Assembly: GCA_027019845.1 (NCBI GenBank)
Contig: JALUWE010000112.1
Location: forward strand, 1 to 16,265
Direction: 5' to 3'
DNA from: Anaerolineales bacterium
Lineage (GTDB): Bacteria > Chloroflexota > Anaerolineae > Anaerolineales > JABWBV01
DNA: 16,265 nucleotides
A program made the translations under genes and the position numbers. Each line of letters opens with the position of its first letter. The stretch's first letter is position 1. Positions 7,932 to 14,786 of this stretch are shown here, in pieces. Under the pieces are notes generated by a model. That model had not been told where the DNA came from and did not search any database. It saw only the letters and a list, made by a program, of their open reading frames with translations.

Positions 7932-8897
7932 TCACAACGTATGCGCGATGCCGAAGGGCAGGTCGTGCCGCCAGGCATAGTGAGACAGGCTGCGCAGCGT
8001 GCGGTCCACCACCGGCAAGGGGATGCGGTCGAGCGGGACGCGGCAGGCGTGCAGCGCGGCTCTTAGGGTCTGGCTATCCTGCCCTTGCAATGCGGCCATG
8101 CGCACAATGCCCGGCCCGACCAGCTCGCCGTGAGAGAGTTCCGGGCCGATTTCACTCTCCACCGCGTAGGCGAAGTAGTGTTCGCTGCCTTTTTCGGGGC
8201 GCGAATGTCCGATCTGGTTGCGTAGCTGCACCTCCAGCGCCAGACAGTCCAGCAGTTGTTTCAGCCCATCCGGTTCGCCCCTGCCGGCTGATTCCGCGCA
8301 CGCCAGCGCGCCCTGTAGAATGGCCTGCGCGGCCTCGGCCACATAGGGCACGTGCCCCATGCCGGGCGGGTTCTTCCCCTCCTCCTCCGCGAATTTCCAG
8401 TCCCAGCAGCCGGTAGCAATCGAGAGCACATCGCAAATCCCCGCGGCGCGCAGGTGCCGGGGCGCGGCCGCGATCACATCCAGGTCCACCACCAGCCGGT
8501 CGGGGGGGCGCGTTTCGATGTGCCGCACACAACCCGCCTCACGCACCGCGGATTCCGAGGTGAAAAACACATCCGCGCTCAACGCAGTGGGCAACGCCAC
8601 CAGCGGCAGGCCGGTGCGCGCCGCCAAATACTTGGCCGCATCCGTCGCCAACCCACCTCCCAGCGCGTAGATCACCGCCACCCCCGCATCGTCCACCGCG
8701 GATTGCAGCATATCGCTCAGTTCATCCCAATGCGGCAAGGTGGCCTCGCGGATGAACGCGTGCCAGGCAACCGGCAGCCGCAGCCGTGCCCGCAACTTTC
8801 CCCACTCGAACTCCGTCGTCACCAGCGCCACCGGACGGAATTCCACGATCTGATCGAGGGAGAGAAACTCGACTTTGGGTAAAGGCCAGATGTACAT
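7932..8897 (-). CDS. sn-glycerol-1-phosphate dehydrogenase-like protein (AraM/EgsA family, Fe-ADH superfamily)
   Basis: 321 aa. The family reduces dihydroxyacetone phosphate to sn-glycerol-1-phosphate with NAD(P)H and a bound metal. Seen: nucleotide-binding YALGGGLATDAAKYLA (78-92), LPTALSADVFFTSESAVRE (102-120), and metal-ligand candidates Asp156 (GICDVLS), His240 (GSEHYFAYAVE) and His256 (SHGELVGPG). The DW of GCWDWK also matches the family. It is shorter than the usual 350-390 residues, the difference lying mainly at the ends. Start ATG 8897 follows CCAACCAACCC with no Shine-Dalgarno. In Bacillus, AraM supplies a G1P-based lipid precursor; whether an archaeal-type lipid is made here is unknown. 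An alternative is another Fe-ADH-like dehydrogenase, such as one of the dehydroquinate-synthase superfamily. It is convergent with the corrinoid gene. Confidence 0.85.
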   Translation of the reverse strand: MYIWPLPKVEFLSLDQIVEFRPVALVTTEFEWGKLRARLRLPVAWHAFIREATLPHWDELSDMLQSAVDDAGVAVIYALGGGLATDAAKYLAARTGLPLVALPTALSADVFFTSESAVREAGCVRHIETRPPDRLVVDLDVIAAAPRHLRAAGICDVLSIATGCWDWKFAEEEGKNPPGMGHVPYVAEAAQAILQGALACAESAGRGEPDGLKQLLDCLALEVQLRNQIGHSRPEKGSEHYFAYAVESEIGPELSHGELVGPGIVRMAALQGQDSQTLRAALHACRVPLDRIPLPVVDRTLRSLSHYAWRHDLPFGIAHTL

Positions 8898-9042
8898 GGG
8901 TTGGTTGGTGTATCCTGATTAGTGTTGGGTATTGGGTAATTGGGTAATTGGGTAATTGGGTAATTGGATATTGGATGTTGCATCCTGAGCGGAAGGCGAA
9001 CGGAGTGAGCCTGAAGTCGAAGGATGGGTAATTGGGTAATTG
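8898..9042. repeat. GGGTAATT octamer array with a 46-bp hairpin
   Basis: (TTGGGTAA)n units (8929-8970) precede a hairpin at 8981-9026, and two more units follow it. This is the leader region of the glycerol-phosphate dehydrogenase gene on the minus strand. Confidence 0.88.
8981..9026 (+). repeat. 46-bp palindromic hairpin repeat, copy 4 (variant inner arms)
   Basis: Outer arms CATCCT and AGGATG are as in the other copies. The inner part is AGGC, GA, AC, triloop GGA, GT, GA, GCCT: complementary arms with a tandem GA/GA mismatch. The length is again exactly 46. Confidence 0.88.
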
Positions 9043-9290
9043 CGCTCTACGCTATTTTACCCACCTTCCGCCGGATTGGCGAAAAATTTTAACAGCCATT
9101 TAATCCTACCTCCCCCACCCTTCCGCAACATAGAGCGATTGGAACTCAGAGTATCACGGAGCAGGCACCGAGACACACAGAGAGAAAAAACAAAAAACCC
9201 CGTGTCGCCCACGCAACGCTGTGTAACAGGATTTACGTAGTGGCGAACGACGAGCACATCCGTAAGTCCTGTCAGAATGACACACCCCCT
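9043..9290. other. Non-coding stretch with an 11-bp inverted repeat
   Basis: No gene recognised. A CACGGAG/CACCGAG/CACACAG heptamer-like stretch lies at 9156-9182. CAGGATTTACG (9227-9237) and CGTAAGTCCTG (9261-9271) form a stem with one mismatch. Right after it TGTCA, GAA, TGACA (9270-9282) is a further small hairpin with a GAA triloop. Confidence 0.55.
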
Positions 9291-9323
9291 GTCATTCTGG
9301 GGACACGAAGTGCCCGAAGAATC
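9291..9323 (+). repeat. 33-bp hairpin repeat (ATTCT type), degenerate copy
   Basis: ATTCT and AGAAT form the outer stem, and GGACAC, GAA, GTGCCC the inner stem with one A/C mismatch. It matches the copy at 16188-16220 except for two bases. Confidence 0.8.
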
Positions 9324-9340
9324 CGGAGCACAGCCTGTCA

Positions 9341-9602
9341 TGTCATTCTGAGGGAGCGCAGCGACCGAAGAATCTCCCTCCCCCTGGTCGAGATTCTTCG
9401 CTCCCCGTCCCCGGTCGTCCATCCAACCACCTGGACGCCCCCAATAACCACGCCCCGAACAAGGGGATTGAAACTTGAGACGACCGTCGGGGCGACCGGC
9501 CGGTCGCCCCGACCCCCAATAACCACGCGCCGAACAACCGTCCCCCGTCCCCGGTCCTCGGTCCCCGGTCCCCCCTCCCCGGTCGCCCGTCTCAGAATGA
9601 CA
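9341..9602. repeat. Compound palindromic element bounded by TGTCATTCTGAG inverted ends
   Basis: TGTCATTCTGAG (9341-9352) and CTCAGAATGACA (9591-9602) are perfect 12-bp inverted ends. Inside are one 33-bp hairpin (9342-9374), two 25-bp direct repeats starting CCCCCAATAACCACGC (9438-9462 and 9513-9537), a 28-bp palindrome and (CGGTCCCC)-type octamers. No coding signal. Confidence 0.75.
9486..9513. repeat. 28-bp perfect palindrome, copy 1
   Basis: The arm GTCGGGGCGACCGG is followed directly by its reverse complement. The identical palindrome occurs at 11351-11378, in both cases just after GACC. Confidence 0.93.
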
Positions 9603-9702
9603 TAGGCATAAACTGCGTAACCCCTGTGTGTAACCTCACTGGCCGAACAGTGGCACCCTGTCAATCCGCCTCCAAACCCATACACCCGCAGGAAGAAAAA
9701 TT

Positions 9703-9711
9703 TGTTACAAT
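9703..9711 (+). promoter_or_regulatory. Extended -10 promoter candidate for the B12 uptake genes
   Basis: TGTTACAAT fits an extended -10 (TGN then TACAAT); no good -35 is visible. Transcription would start near 9718, about 25 nt before the riboswitch P1 stem. Confidence 0.5.
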
Positions 9712-9742
9712 ACCCCCAGCACCTTACAACTTGATCCAATTT

Positions 9743-9898
9743 CGCTCAGGGTGCCCGCCTCCCCGGATGGAAGGGCTGAAAAGCGAAGCCGGTGGCCGGA
9801 AGATCGCCAGATCGACCGGGAGTCCGGCGCTGTCCCGCAACTGTGAGTTCACGGCTGAAACCCGCGCCAAGAACGAGCCAGGTCGCCTGCCCTGAGCG
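9743..9898 (+). ncRNA. Cobalamin riboswitch
   Basis: The P1 stem is a perfect 9-bp pair, CGCTCAGGG (9743-9751) with CCCTGAGCG (9890-9898). Between the arms are GCGAAGCCGGTG, the B12-box region AGTCCGGCGCTG then TCCCGCAACTGTGAG (9821-9847), and GAGCCAGGTCGCCTGCC near the 3' end, all in the order expected of adenosylcobalamin-type aptamers. Cobalamin binding would control the downstream btuF-btuC-btuD genes. The expression platform follows at once (9901-9991). Confidence 0.95.
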
Positions 9899-9900
9899 CA

Positions 9901-9934
9901 ATTTCCACAAACCTCGCGGAAAGGAGGTGGAAAT
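9901..9934 (+). promoter_or_regulatory. Hairpin in the riboswitch expression platform hiding a Shine-Dalgarno
   Basis: ATTTCCAC (9901-9908) can pair with GTGGAAAT (9927-9934); ACCTC with GAGGT is an alternative inner pair. The 3' arm overlaps AGGAGGT, the ribosome site of the six-codon ORF, so folding would mask it. Confidence 0.5.
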
Positions 9935-9953
9935 GCCACAACATCACCCTTGA
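9933..9953 (+). CDS. Possible six-codon leader ORF (MPQHHP)
   Basis: ATG at 9933 lies 5 nt after a perfect AGGAGGT, the strongest ribosome site in the window, and TGA follows after six codons. The stop overlaps the first base of the terminator stem. The position between aptamer and terminator suggests a leader peptide whose translation could affect terminator folding. Two adjacent His codons are present but too few to argue for His attenuation. Function is inferred from layout only. Confidence 0.4.
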   Translation: MPQHHP

Positions 9954-9991
9954 TCCTGCCCTCCACCCCTGCCCTCGCGGCAGGATTTTTT
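9953..9991 (+). terminator. Intrinsic terminator downstream of the cobalamin riboswitch
   Basis: CCTGCC (9968-9973), loop CTCGC, GGCAGG (9979-9984), then ATTTTTT. A longer alternative stem uses ATCCTGCC (9953-9960) with GGCAGGAT (9979-9986). Two or three 5' partners compete for one 3' arm, as expected of a switch. Confidence 0.8.
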
Positions 9992-10136
9992 CGTTAAAAC
10001 GCACGCATCCCGGAACACAGAACGAAAAGTGTTCCCCTGATTGGCGTGCAAAATCAACCCTCCCGCACAATAATCTGTGAGGCGCTGTGAACACTTTGTG
10101 GTCTGTGCAACACACACGGTGTACCACACTTCCCAC

Positions 10137-10141
10137 AGGAG
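10137..10141 (+). promoter_or_regulatory. Shine-Dalgarno AGGAG of btuF
   Basis: AGGAG 7 nt before ATG 10149 selects this start over the longer frame from 10077. Confidence 0.75.
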
Positions 10142-10148
10142 AACACCC

Positions 10149-11210
10149 ATGAGAAAAAACACAACCCTGATTCTGATCACAGCCTTTCTGGCAATCGCTG
10201 CCCTGTTGGCCGCCTGCGCCACCCCGCAACCCACCGCGGCCCCGACCGCAGAACCCACCACCGCACCCACCCTGCCCCCCACCGCGGAGCCTACCCAGGC
10301 GCCCACCGCACCCCCCACCGCGGAACCCACCCCCGAACCGACCGCGGAACCCACCGAAGAGCCGCTCCCGGCCATCAGCCTGGTGGACGGCCTGGGCCGC
10401 GAAATCACCCTCGAAGCCCCGGCCCAGCGCATCGTCTCCCTGGCACCCTCCAACACCGAAATCCTGTTCGCCATCGGCGCAGGCCAGCAGATGGTGGCCC
10501 GCGACAGCTTCTCCGACTTCCCCGCCGACGCGCTGGAACTGGCCGACATCGGCGGCGGCTTCGACGAACTCGACACCGAAACCATCCTCTCCCTCGACCC
10601 CGACCTGGTGCTGGCCGCAGACATTACCGCGCCCGAACAAATCCAGGCCCTCGAAGACCTCGGCCTGACCGTCTACGCCCTGCCCAACCCCATCACGCTG
10701 AACGACATGTACGAAAACCTGCGCACCGTCGCGCTGCTCACCGGCCGCGAAGCCGAGGCCGAAGCCCTGATCGCGGAGCTGCAGGCACGCGTCGCCGCGG
10801 TCGAAGAAAAACTGGCAGGGATCGAAGACCGCCCCCTGGTGTTCTACGAACTGGACGGCACCGATCCCAACGCGCCCTGGACCTCCGGGCCTGGCACGTT
10901 CATCGACACCCTGATCACCCTGGCAGGCGGTGAAAACGTGGGCGCAGTGCTCGACGGCCCATGGGGCCAGCTCTCCATCGAAGAGCTGCTCACCCAAAAC
11001 CCGGACATCATCCTGCTCGGCGACGCGATGTGGGCCGGCATCACCGCCGAAGATGTGGCCGCCCGGCCCGGCTGGGACGCGCTGGCCGCCGTGCAAAACG
11101 CCGCGGTCTACCCCTTCGACGACAACCTGGTCAGCCGCCCCGGCCCGCGCCTGGTGGACGGGCTGGAAGCCCTGGCCCAGTTGCTGCACCCCGAAGTGTT
11201 CGGAGAGTAG
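10149..11210 (+). CDS. btuF: Vitamin B12 ABC transporter substrate-binding lipoprotein (BtuF-like)
   Basis: 353 aa. The signal peptide MRKNTTLILITAFLAIAALLAAC ends in a lipobox (LLAAC), so the mature protein is a membrane-anchored lipoprotein. Residues about 24-75 are a Pro/Thr/Glu/Ala-rich low-complexity linker (PTAEPT-type repeats), a form common in Chloroflexota lipoproteins. The class III periplasmic binding fold follows: QRIVSLAPSNTEILFAIGAG, ADIGGGFDELDTETILSLDPDLVLA, then PWTSGPGTFIDTLITLAGGENV and LLTQNPDIILLGDAM. I start at 10149 because AGGAG lies 7 nt upstream and the signal peptide begins there; the upstream in-frame ATG at 10077 would bury it. The cobalamin riboswitch 5' of it and btuC/btuD after it make cobalamin or a corrinoid precursor the likely ligand; the fold alone would also fit heme or siderophores. 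Confidence 0.92.
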   Translation: MRKNTTLILITAFLAIAALLAACATPQPTAAPTAEPTTAPTLPPTAEPTQAPTAPPTAEPTPEPTAEPTEEPLPAISLVDGLGREITLEAPAQRIVSLAPSNTEILFAIGAGQQMVARDSFSDFPADALELADIGGGFDELDTETILSLDPDLVLAADITAPEQIQALEDLGLTVYALPNPITLNDMYENLRTVALLTGREAEAEALIAELQARVAAVEEKLAGIEDRPLVFYELDGTDPNAPWTSGPGTFIDTLITLAGGENVGAVLDGPWGQLSIEELLTQNPDIILLGDAMWAGITAEDVAARPGWDALAAVQNAAVYPFDDNLVSRPGPRLVDGLEALAQLLHPEVFGE

Positions 11211-11253
11211 GCGGAAGAAACCGGATAGGCAGGGACAGCAGCCGCCCCTCTCC

Positions 11254-11472
11254 TGTCATTCTGAGGGAGCGCAGCGACCGAAGAATCTGGGAGCGCAGCG
11301 ACCGAAGAATCTGGGAGCGCAGCGACCGAAGAATCCGGAGCGCAGCGACCGTCGGGGCGACCGGCCGGTCGCCCCGACCACCAAATAGCCACGCGCCGGT
11401 CCCCCGTCATCCGTCTCCATCTCCCCCACCCTCGCCGAGATTCTTCGCTCCCGTTGGTCGCTCAGAATGACA
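11254..11472. repeat. Compound palindromic element with TGTCATTCTGAG inverted ends, between btuF and btuC
   Basis: Perfect 12-bp ends lie at 11254-11265 and 11461-11472. Inside are four tandem 24-bp units (GGGAGCGCAGCGACC then GAAGAATCT) over 11265-11350, the 28-bp palindrome, and at the right end a 33-bp hairpin in minus orientation (11439-11471). Confidence 0.8.
11351..11378. repeat. 28-bp perfect palindrome, copy 2
   Basis: Identical to 9486-9513 (arm GTCGGGGCGACCGG). It is followed by the related ACCACCAAATAGCCACGCGCCG flank. Confidence 0.93.
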
Positions 11473-11478
11473 TTCCCC

Positions 11479-11596
11479 TGTCATTCTGAGGGAGCGCAGC
11501 GACCGAAGAATCTGGGAGCGCAGCGACCGAAGAATCCCTCTCCCGCTGGTCGAGATTCTTCGCCCTCCGTCCCCGGTCGTCCGTCTCAGAATGACA
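11479..11596. repeat. Third compound element with TGTCATTCTGAG inverted ends
   Basis: Perfect 12-bp ends lie at 11479-11490 and 11585-11596. It begins with a 33-bp hairpin (11480-11512) and a second 24-bp unit. It is separated from the previous element by 6 bp. Confidence 0.78.
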
Positions 11597-11640
11597 TAAG
11601 CAACAGCAGGCATGAAGTGCGTAAGCTCTGTCACTGCCCA

Positions 11641-11688
11641 CCGAACACTGACCACTGACCACTGACTACTGAACACTGAATACTGAAC
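11641..11688. repeat. ACTGAACACTGACC heptamer array abutting the btuC start codon
   Basis: Seven-base units (CACTGAC, CACTGAA, TACTGAA) run without a break into ATG 11689. No Shine-Dalgarno is present. Confidence 0.88.
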
Positions 11689-12693
11689 ATGCGTCCCTTC
11701 CTCCTCAACCTGCTCATCTTGCTGGCCGCGCTGGTGCTCAGTGTGGCGGTCGGGTCGGTGTTCGTCCCGCCGGGCACGCTGGCGCGCATCCTGGCAGCGC
11801 GTTTTCCCGCCACGGCCATCATCCCGGACTGGCCCGAAACCTTCGAGGCCATCGTGTTCAAAATCCGGCTGCCGCACACCGCGCTGGTCGCGCTGACCGG
11901 CGCGGCCCTGGCCGGTAGCGGCGCGGCCTACCAGGGCCTGTTCCGCAACCCGCTGGCCGACCCCTACCTGATCGGGGTGGCGACCGGCGCGGGGCTGGGC
12001 GCGGTGATCGCCCTCTCGATCAACTGGCCGGCTGAACTGCTGGGGCTGTACACCGTGCCCGCGGCCGCGTTCGCCGGCGCGCTGCTGACCGTTTTCCTGG
12101 TCTACAACCTGGCACGCGTGGGCCGCGCCGTACCCGTCACCACCCTGATCCTGGCGGGCGTGGCGGTCAGCTCCTTCGCCACCGCGCTGACTTCGTTCCT
12201 GATGCTGCGCTCCACCCAGGAAATCCGCCGGGCGATGGGCTGGCTGTTGGGCGGCTCGATCCTGAGCGGCTGGCCCCCGGTGCTGGCCATGCTGCCCTAC
12301 ACCCTGGTCGGCCTGGGCGTGCTGCTGCTCTCCGGCCACGCGCTGAACGTGCTGCAATTCGGCGAGGAGCAGGCACAGCAGCTTGGGTTGCCTGTCGAGC
12401 GCGCCAAACTGCTGCTGATCACCGCGGCCTCGCTGACCACCGCGGCCGCGGTCGCCTTTTCCGGGCTGATTGGCTTCGTCGGCCTGATCGTCCCCCACTT
12501 GATGCGCATCGTATGGGGGCCCGACTACCGGCGGTTGATCCCGCTCTCCATCCTGGGGGGCGCCAGCGCGCTGCTGCTGGCCGATCTGCTGGCGCGCGTC
12601 GTGCTGGCCCCCCAAACCCTGCCGGTCGGCATCGTCACCGCGCTGGCCGGCGCGCCGTTTTTCCTCTGGGTGCTGCGCCGCTCGCGGGAGTAA
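11689..12693 (+). CDS. btuC: Vitamin B12 ABC transporter permease (BtuC/FecCD family)
   Basis: 334 aa, the normal length, with about ten hydrophobic segments. Family motifs are RLPHTALVALTGAALAGSGAAYQGLFRNPLADPYLIGVATGAG (about 63-105), GVAVSSFATALTSFL, the coupling-helix region ALNVLQFGEEQAQQLGL, GLIGFVGLIVPHLMRIVWGPDYRRLIP and the C-terminal PVGIVTALAGAPFFLWVLRR. It forms the membrane channel with BtuD. ATG 11689 begins a good first transmembrane segment. The start follows a heptamer repeat array with no ribosome site, and 478 bp of repeats separate it from btuF. It is probably still in the riboswitch-controlled unit, unless the repeats terminate or process the transcript. Confidence 0.94.
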   Translation: MRPFLLNLLILLAALVLSVAVGSVFVPPGTLARILAARFPATAIIPDWPETFEAIVFKIRLPHTALVALTGAALAGSGAAYQGLFRNPLADPYLIGVATGAGLGAVIALSINWPAELLGLYTVPAAAFAGALLTVFLVYNLARVGRAVPVTTLILAGVAVSSFATALTSFLMLRSTQEIRRAMGWLLGGSILSGWPPVLAMLPYTLVGLGVLLLSGHALNVLQFGEEQAQQLGLPVERAKLLLITAASLTTAAAVAFSGLIGFVGLIVPHLMRIVWGPDYRRLIPLSILGGASALLLADLLARVVLAPQTLPVGIVTALAGAPFFLWVLRRSRE

Positions 12694-12803
12694 TACCCAA
12701 TACCCATCCTTCGACTACAGGCTCACTGCGTTCGCCTTCCGCTCAGGATGCAATAATACCCAATATCCAATACCCAATACCCAATACCCAACACTCGCCC
12801 CCC
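12694..12803. repeat. CCCAATA array with a 46-bp hairpin between btuC and btuD
   Basis: AATACCC units (the reverse complement of GGGTATT) flank the minus-oriented hairpin at 12705-12750. The array ends in CCCCCC next to the btuD ATG. Confidence 0.9.
12705..12750 (-). repeat. 46-bp palindromic hairpin repeat, copy 5
   Basis: On the minus strand it has CATCCT and AGGATG outer arms. The inner arms are AGGC, GA, AC, triloop GCA, GT, GA, GCCT. It differs from copy 4 at only two positions, one of them in the triloop. Confidence 0.88.
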
Positions 12804-13616
12804 ATGCTCGAAATCCAAAACCTGTCTGTCGCTTACGGAAATTTTCTGGCCTTGCGCCAGGTCAGCCTGACTGCGCGCGAGGGGGAAGTGGTGGCGGTGA
12901 TCGGCCCAAATGGTGCGGGCAAGTCCACCCTGATTCGCGCGGTCAGCGGGGTGGTTGCGCCGAAAGAGGGCCTGATCCGGGTCGGGGGACGGGACGCGGC
13001 GCGGCTGTCGCCCATCGAGCGAGCGCGCTACATGGCCGTGGTCCCGCAGGCGCGCGCGCTGCCGCCGGATTTCAGCGTGTACCAGACCGTCTTACTGGGC
13101 CGCACGCCGCATTTGAATTGGCTGGGCAGCGCGGGGGAAAGCGACCACGCGCGCGTGCGCCGCGCCCTGGCGTTGACCGAGACCGATCACCTGGCCCGCC
13201 GGCCGGTAGGCACACTCTCCGGCGGAGAACAGCAACGCGTGCTGCTGGCGCGTGCCCTGGCGCAGGACACGCCTCTCCTGCTGCTCGACGAGCCGACCAC
13301 CCATCTGGATTTGCGCCACCAGTCCACCCTGCTCAAGCTGGTGCGCCGGCTGGCCACCGATCAGGGGCTGGCCGTGTTGATGGTGCTCCACGATCTGAAC
13401 GCCGCGGCCCTGTTCGCCGACCGGATCGCGCTGCTGGCCGCGGGGCGCGTTTTCGCCCAGGGGAGGCCCGCCGCCGTGCTCACCCGCCAGAATCTGAGCG
13501 AGGTTTTCCAGATACCGGTCACCATCCTGCCCCACCCGGACAACGGTGCGCCGCTGATTTTGCCGGACGGGGATGGGCTATTGCCACAAATCTCCCCCTC
13601 TGTCCAAATCGATTAA
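12804..13616 (+). CDS. btuD: Vitamin B12 ABC transporter ATP-binding protein (BtuD/FecE-like)
   Basis: 270 aa. Walker A GPNGAGKST (34-42), Q-loop Gln82 (VVPQ), signature LSGGEQQRV (138-146), Walker B LLLLDEPTTHLD (158-169) and H-loop His196 (VLHD) are all present, so the ATPase should be active. The sequence and the preceding btuC place it in the iron-complex/B12 import family. ATG 12804 starts the conserved MLEIQNLSVAYG. The frame is open further upstream, but that part is out of frame with btuC and repeat-derived. No Shine-Dalgarno; CCCCCC precedes the ATG. The last residues (PSVQID) end in a stop overlapping, tail to tail, the stop of the amidohydrolase on the other strand. Confidence 0.95.
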   Translation: MLEIQNLSVAYGNFLALRQVSLTAREGEVVAVIGPNGAGKSTLIRAVSGVVAPKEGLIRVGGRDAARLSPIERARYMAVVPQARALPPDFSVYQTVLLGRTPHLNWLGSAGESDHARVRRALALTETDHLARRPVGTLSGGEQQRVLLARALAQDTPLLLLDEPTTHLDLRHQSTLLKLVRRLATDQGLAVLMVLHDLNAAALFADRIALLAAGRVFAQGRPAAVLTRQNLSEVFQIPVTILPHPDNGAPLILPDGDGLLPQISPSVQID

Positions 13617-14488
13617 TCCAGGGAGCGGTCGAACAATTTTTCCGCGGTCTCCCGCAAAATTTTGCGTTTGGTGTCCTCCGAAAGCGGCAGCGCGTAAAAA
13701 TCCTCGATGTTGCGCCCGATGTCCTTCACCCCCGGGCCGGGCCAATCCGAACCGAACATGGTCTGGTCTGCCACGCGCTCGATCCAGGGGAAATAGCGCA
13801 GCAAATGTTTGGGGGGCACGCCGGAGATGTCCAGATACGCGTTCGGGAAGCGGCGCAGCAGGAAAAAGGCCTCGTCCATCCACAGCGGGCGACCGCCGTG
13901 CGCGATGATCACGTTCAATTCGGGGAAGTCGATCAGCACGTCGTCGATGTCCAGCGGGTTGCCATACTTGTTGCGCGCCCGCGGGAAGATCGAAGTGCCG
14001 GTGTGTACCATCACGGGCACGCGGTACTCGATGCACTTCTCGTACACCGTAGCCAACCCGCGCAGGGTGTCGGAGTGCAAATAACCGTTGACGTGCAGAA
14101 GCTGGTGTGGGGGATGGATTTTGATGCCGCGCAACCCCAGATCGCCGAGCAAGTAATCCATGCGCGCGGCCACGTCCGCCTCCCGCCGCGGGTCGATGCC
14201 GCCGAACGGGATCAGCCGCTCCGGGTAAGGCCGCGCCATCTGCGCGGAAAACTCGTTGGCCTCCTCGGTGAAGCCCACTACCGAGGGGCTGACGTAGTTG
14301 ATCATCACCAGCTTTTCGACGTTGCGCGCGTCCATGTAAGCGATCAGGCGGTCGGGGTCGCGGGACATGGCCTCGATCTCGGCGAAATCCGGGCGGTTGG
14401 ACATGCGCGCTTTGGCGTCCGGCCGCACCAGGGGCCAGGGCATGATGTGTACGTGAGCGTCGATGACGGGGTATGGTGGGAGATTCAT
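13613..14488 (-). CDS. Metal-dependent amidohydrolase family protein (Amidohydrolase_2, ACMSD-like)
   Basis: 291 aa. A TIM-barrel metal hydrolase or decarboxylase of the PF04909 group. Metal-site residues are visible: DAHVH (His12, His14), GIKIHP (Lys123 region), VHTG (His162), AHGG (His197) and GSDWPG (Asp248). This full set predicts an active metal centre. Members act on amidohydrolase substrates or decarboxylate aromatic or muconate acids; the substrate here is unknown. ATG 14488 is followed by the conserved PVIDAHVHI. The base directly upstream belongs to the 9-bp repeat array, so the whole leader is repeat DNA and no ribosome site is seen. It is convergent with btuD, the two stop codons overlapping at 13613-13616. 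Confidence 0.9.
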   Translation of the reverse strand: MNLPPYPVIDAHVHIMPWPLVRPDAKARMSNRPDFAEIEAMSRDPDRLIAYMDARNVEKLVMINYVSPSVVGFTEEANEFSAQMARPYPERLIPFGGIDPRREADVAARMDYLLGDLGLRGIKIHPPHQLLHVNGYLHSDTLRGLATVYEKCIEYRVPVMVHTGTSIFPRARNKYGNPLDIDDVLIDFPELNVIIAHGGRPLWMDEAFFLLRRFPNAYLDISGVPPKHLLRYFPWIERVADQTMFGSDWPGPGVKDIGRNIEDFYALPLSEDTKRKILRETAEKLFDRSLD

Positions 14489-14779
14489 GTTATTTGTCTT
14501 ACTTGTCTTACTTGTCTTATTTGTCTTACTTGTCTTATTTGTCTTATTTGTCTTATTTGTCTTACTTGTCTGATTCGTCTTACGTGTCTTACTTGTCGTA
14601 TTCGTCTACCTTCATCCTGCGCAACGAGTTCGACCACTCAGACCAGTCAGACTACTCAGACTACTCAGACCACTCAGACCAGTCAGACCAGTCAGACCAC
14701 TCAGACCACTCAGACCACTCAGACCAGTCAGACTACTCAGACCACTTAGACCAATCAGACCAATCAGACCAATCAGACC
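14489..14779. repeat. Compound 9-bp array, copy 2 (about twelve left units, core, about seventeen right units)
   Basis: The left arm has TGTCTTACT/TGTCTTATT units, the core (14603-14635) is CGTCTACCT, then TCATCCTGCGCAACGAGTT, CGACC, and the right arm has ACTCAGACC/AGTCAGACC units turning to AATCAGACC at the end. The units nearest the core (CTGATT CGTCTTAC, GTATT) match copy 1, while unit numbers differ. It fills the gap between the gamma-CA and amidohydrolase genes. Confidence 0.92.
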
Positions 14780-14786
14780 GCCTTGT

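Noticed and set aside
9459..9474. CRISPR-like repeat end AAGGGGATTGAAAC
   Set aside because: Only one copy in the window, with no second repeat at spacer distance; the flanks belong to the CCCCCAATAACCACGC direct repeats.
9240..9605. 121-codon frames on both strands
   Set aside because: They consist of palindromic repeats; no codon bias or domain is recognisable.
10077..10148. N-terminal extension of btuF from ATG 10077
   Set aside because: It would place 24 residues ahead of a good lipoprotein signal peptide; the ribosome site supports 10149.
13118..14749. 543-codon plus-strand frame
   Set aside because: It runs out of frame through btuD, then antisense through the amidohydrolase, then into the repeat array.
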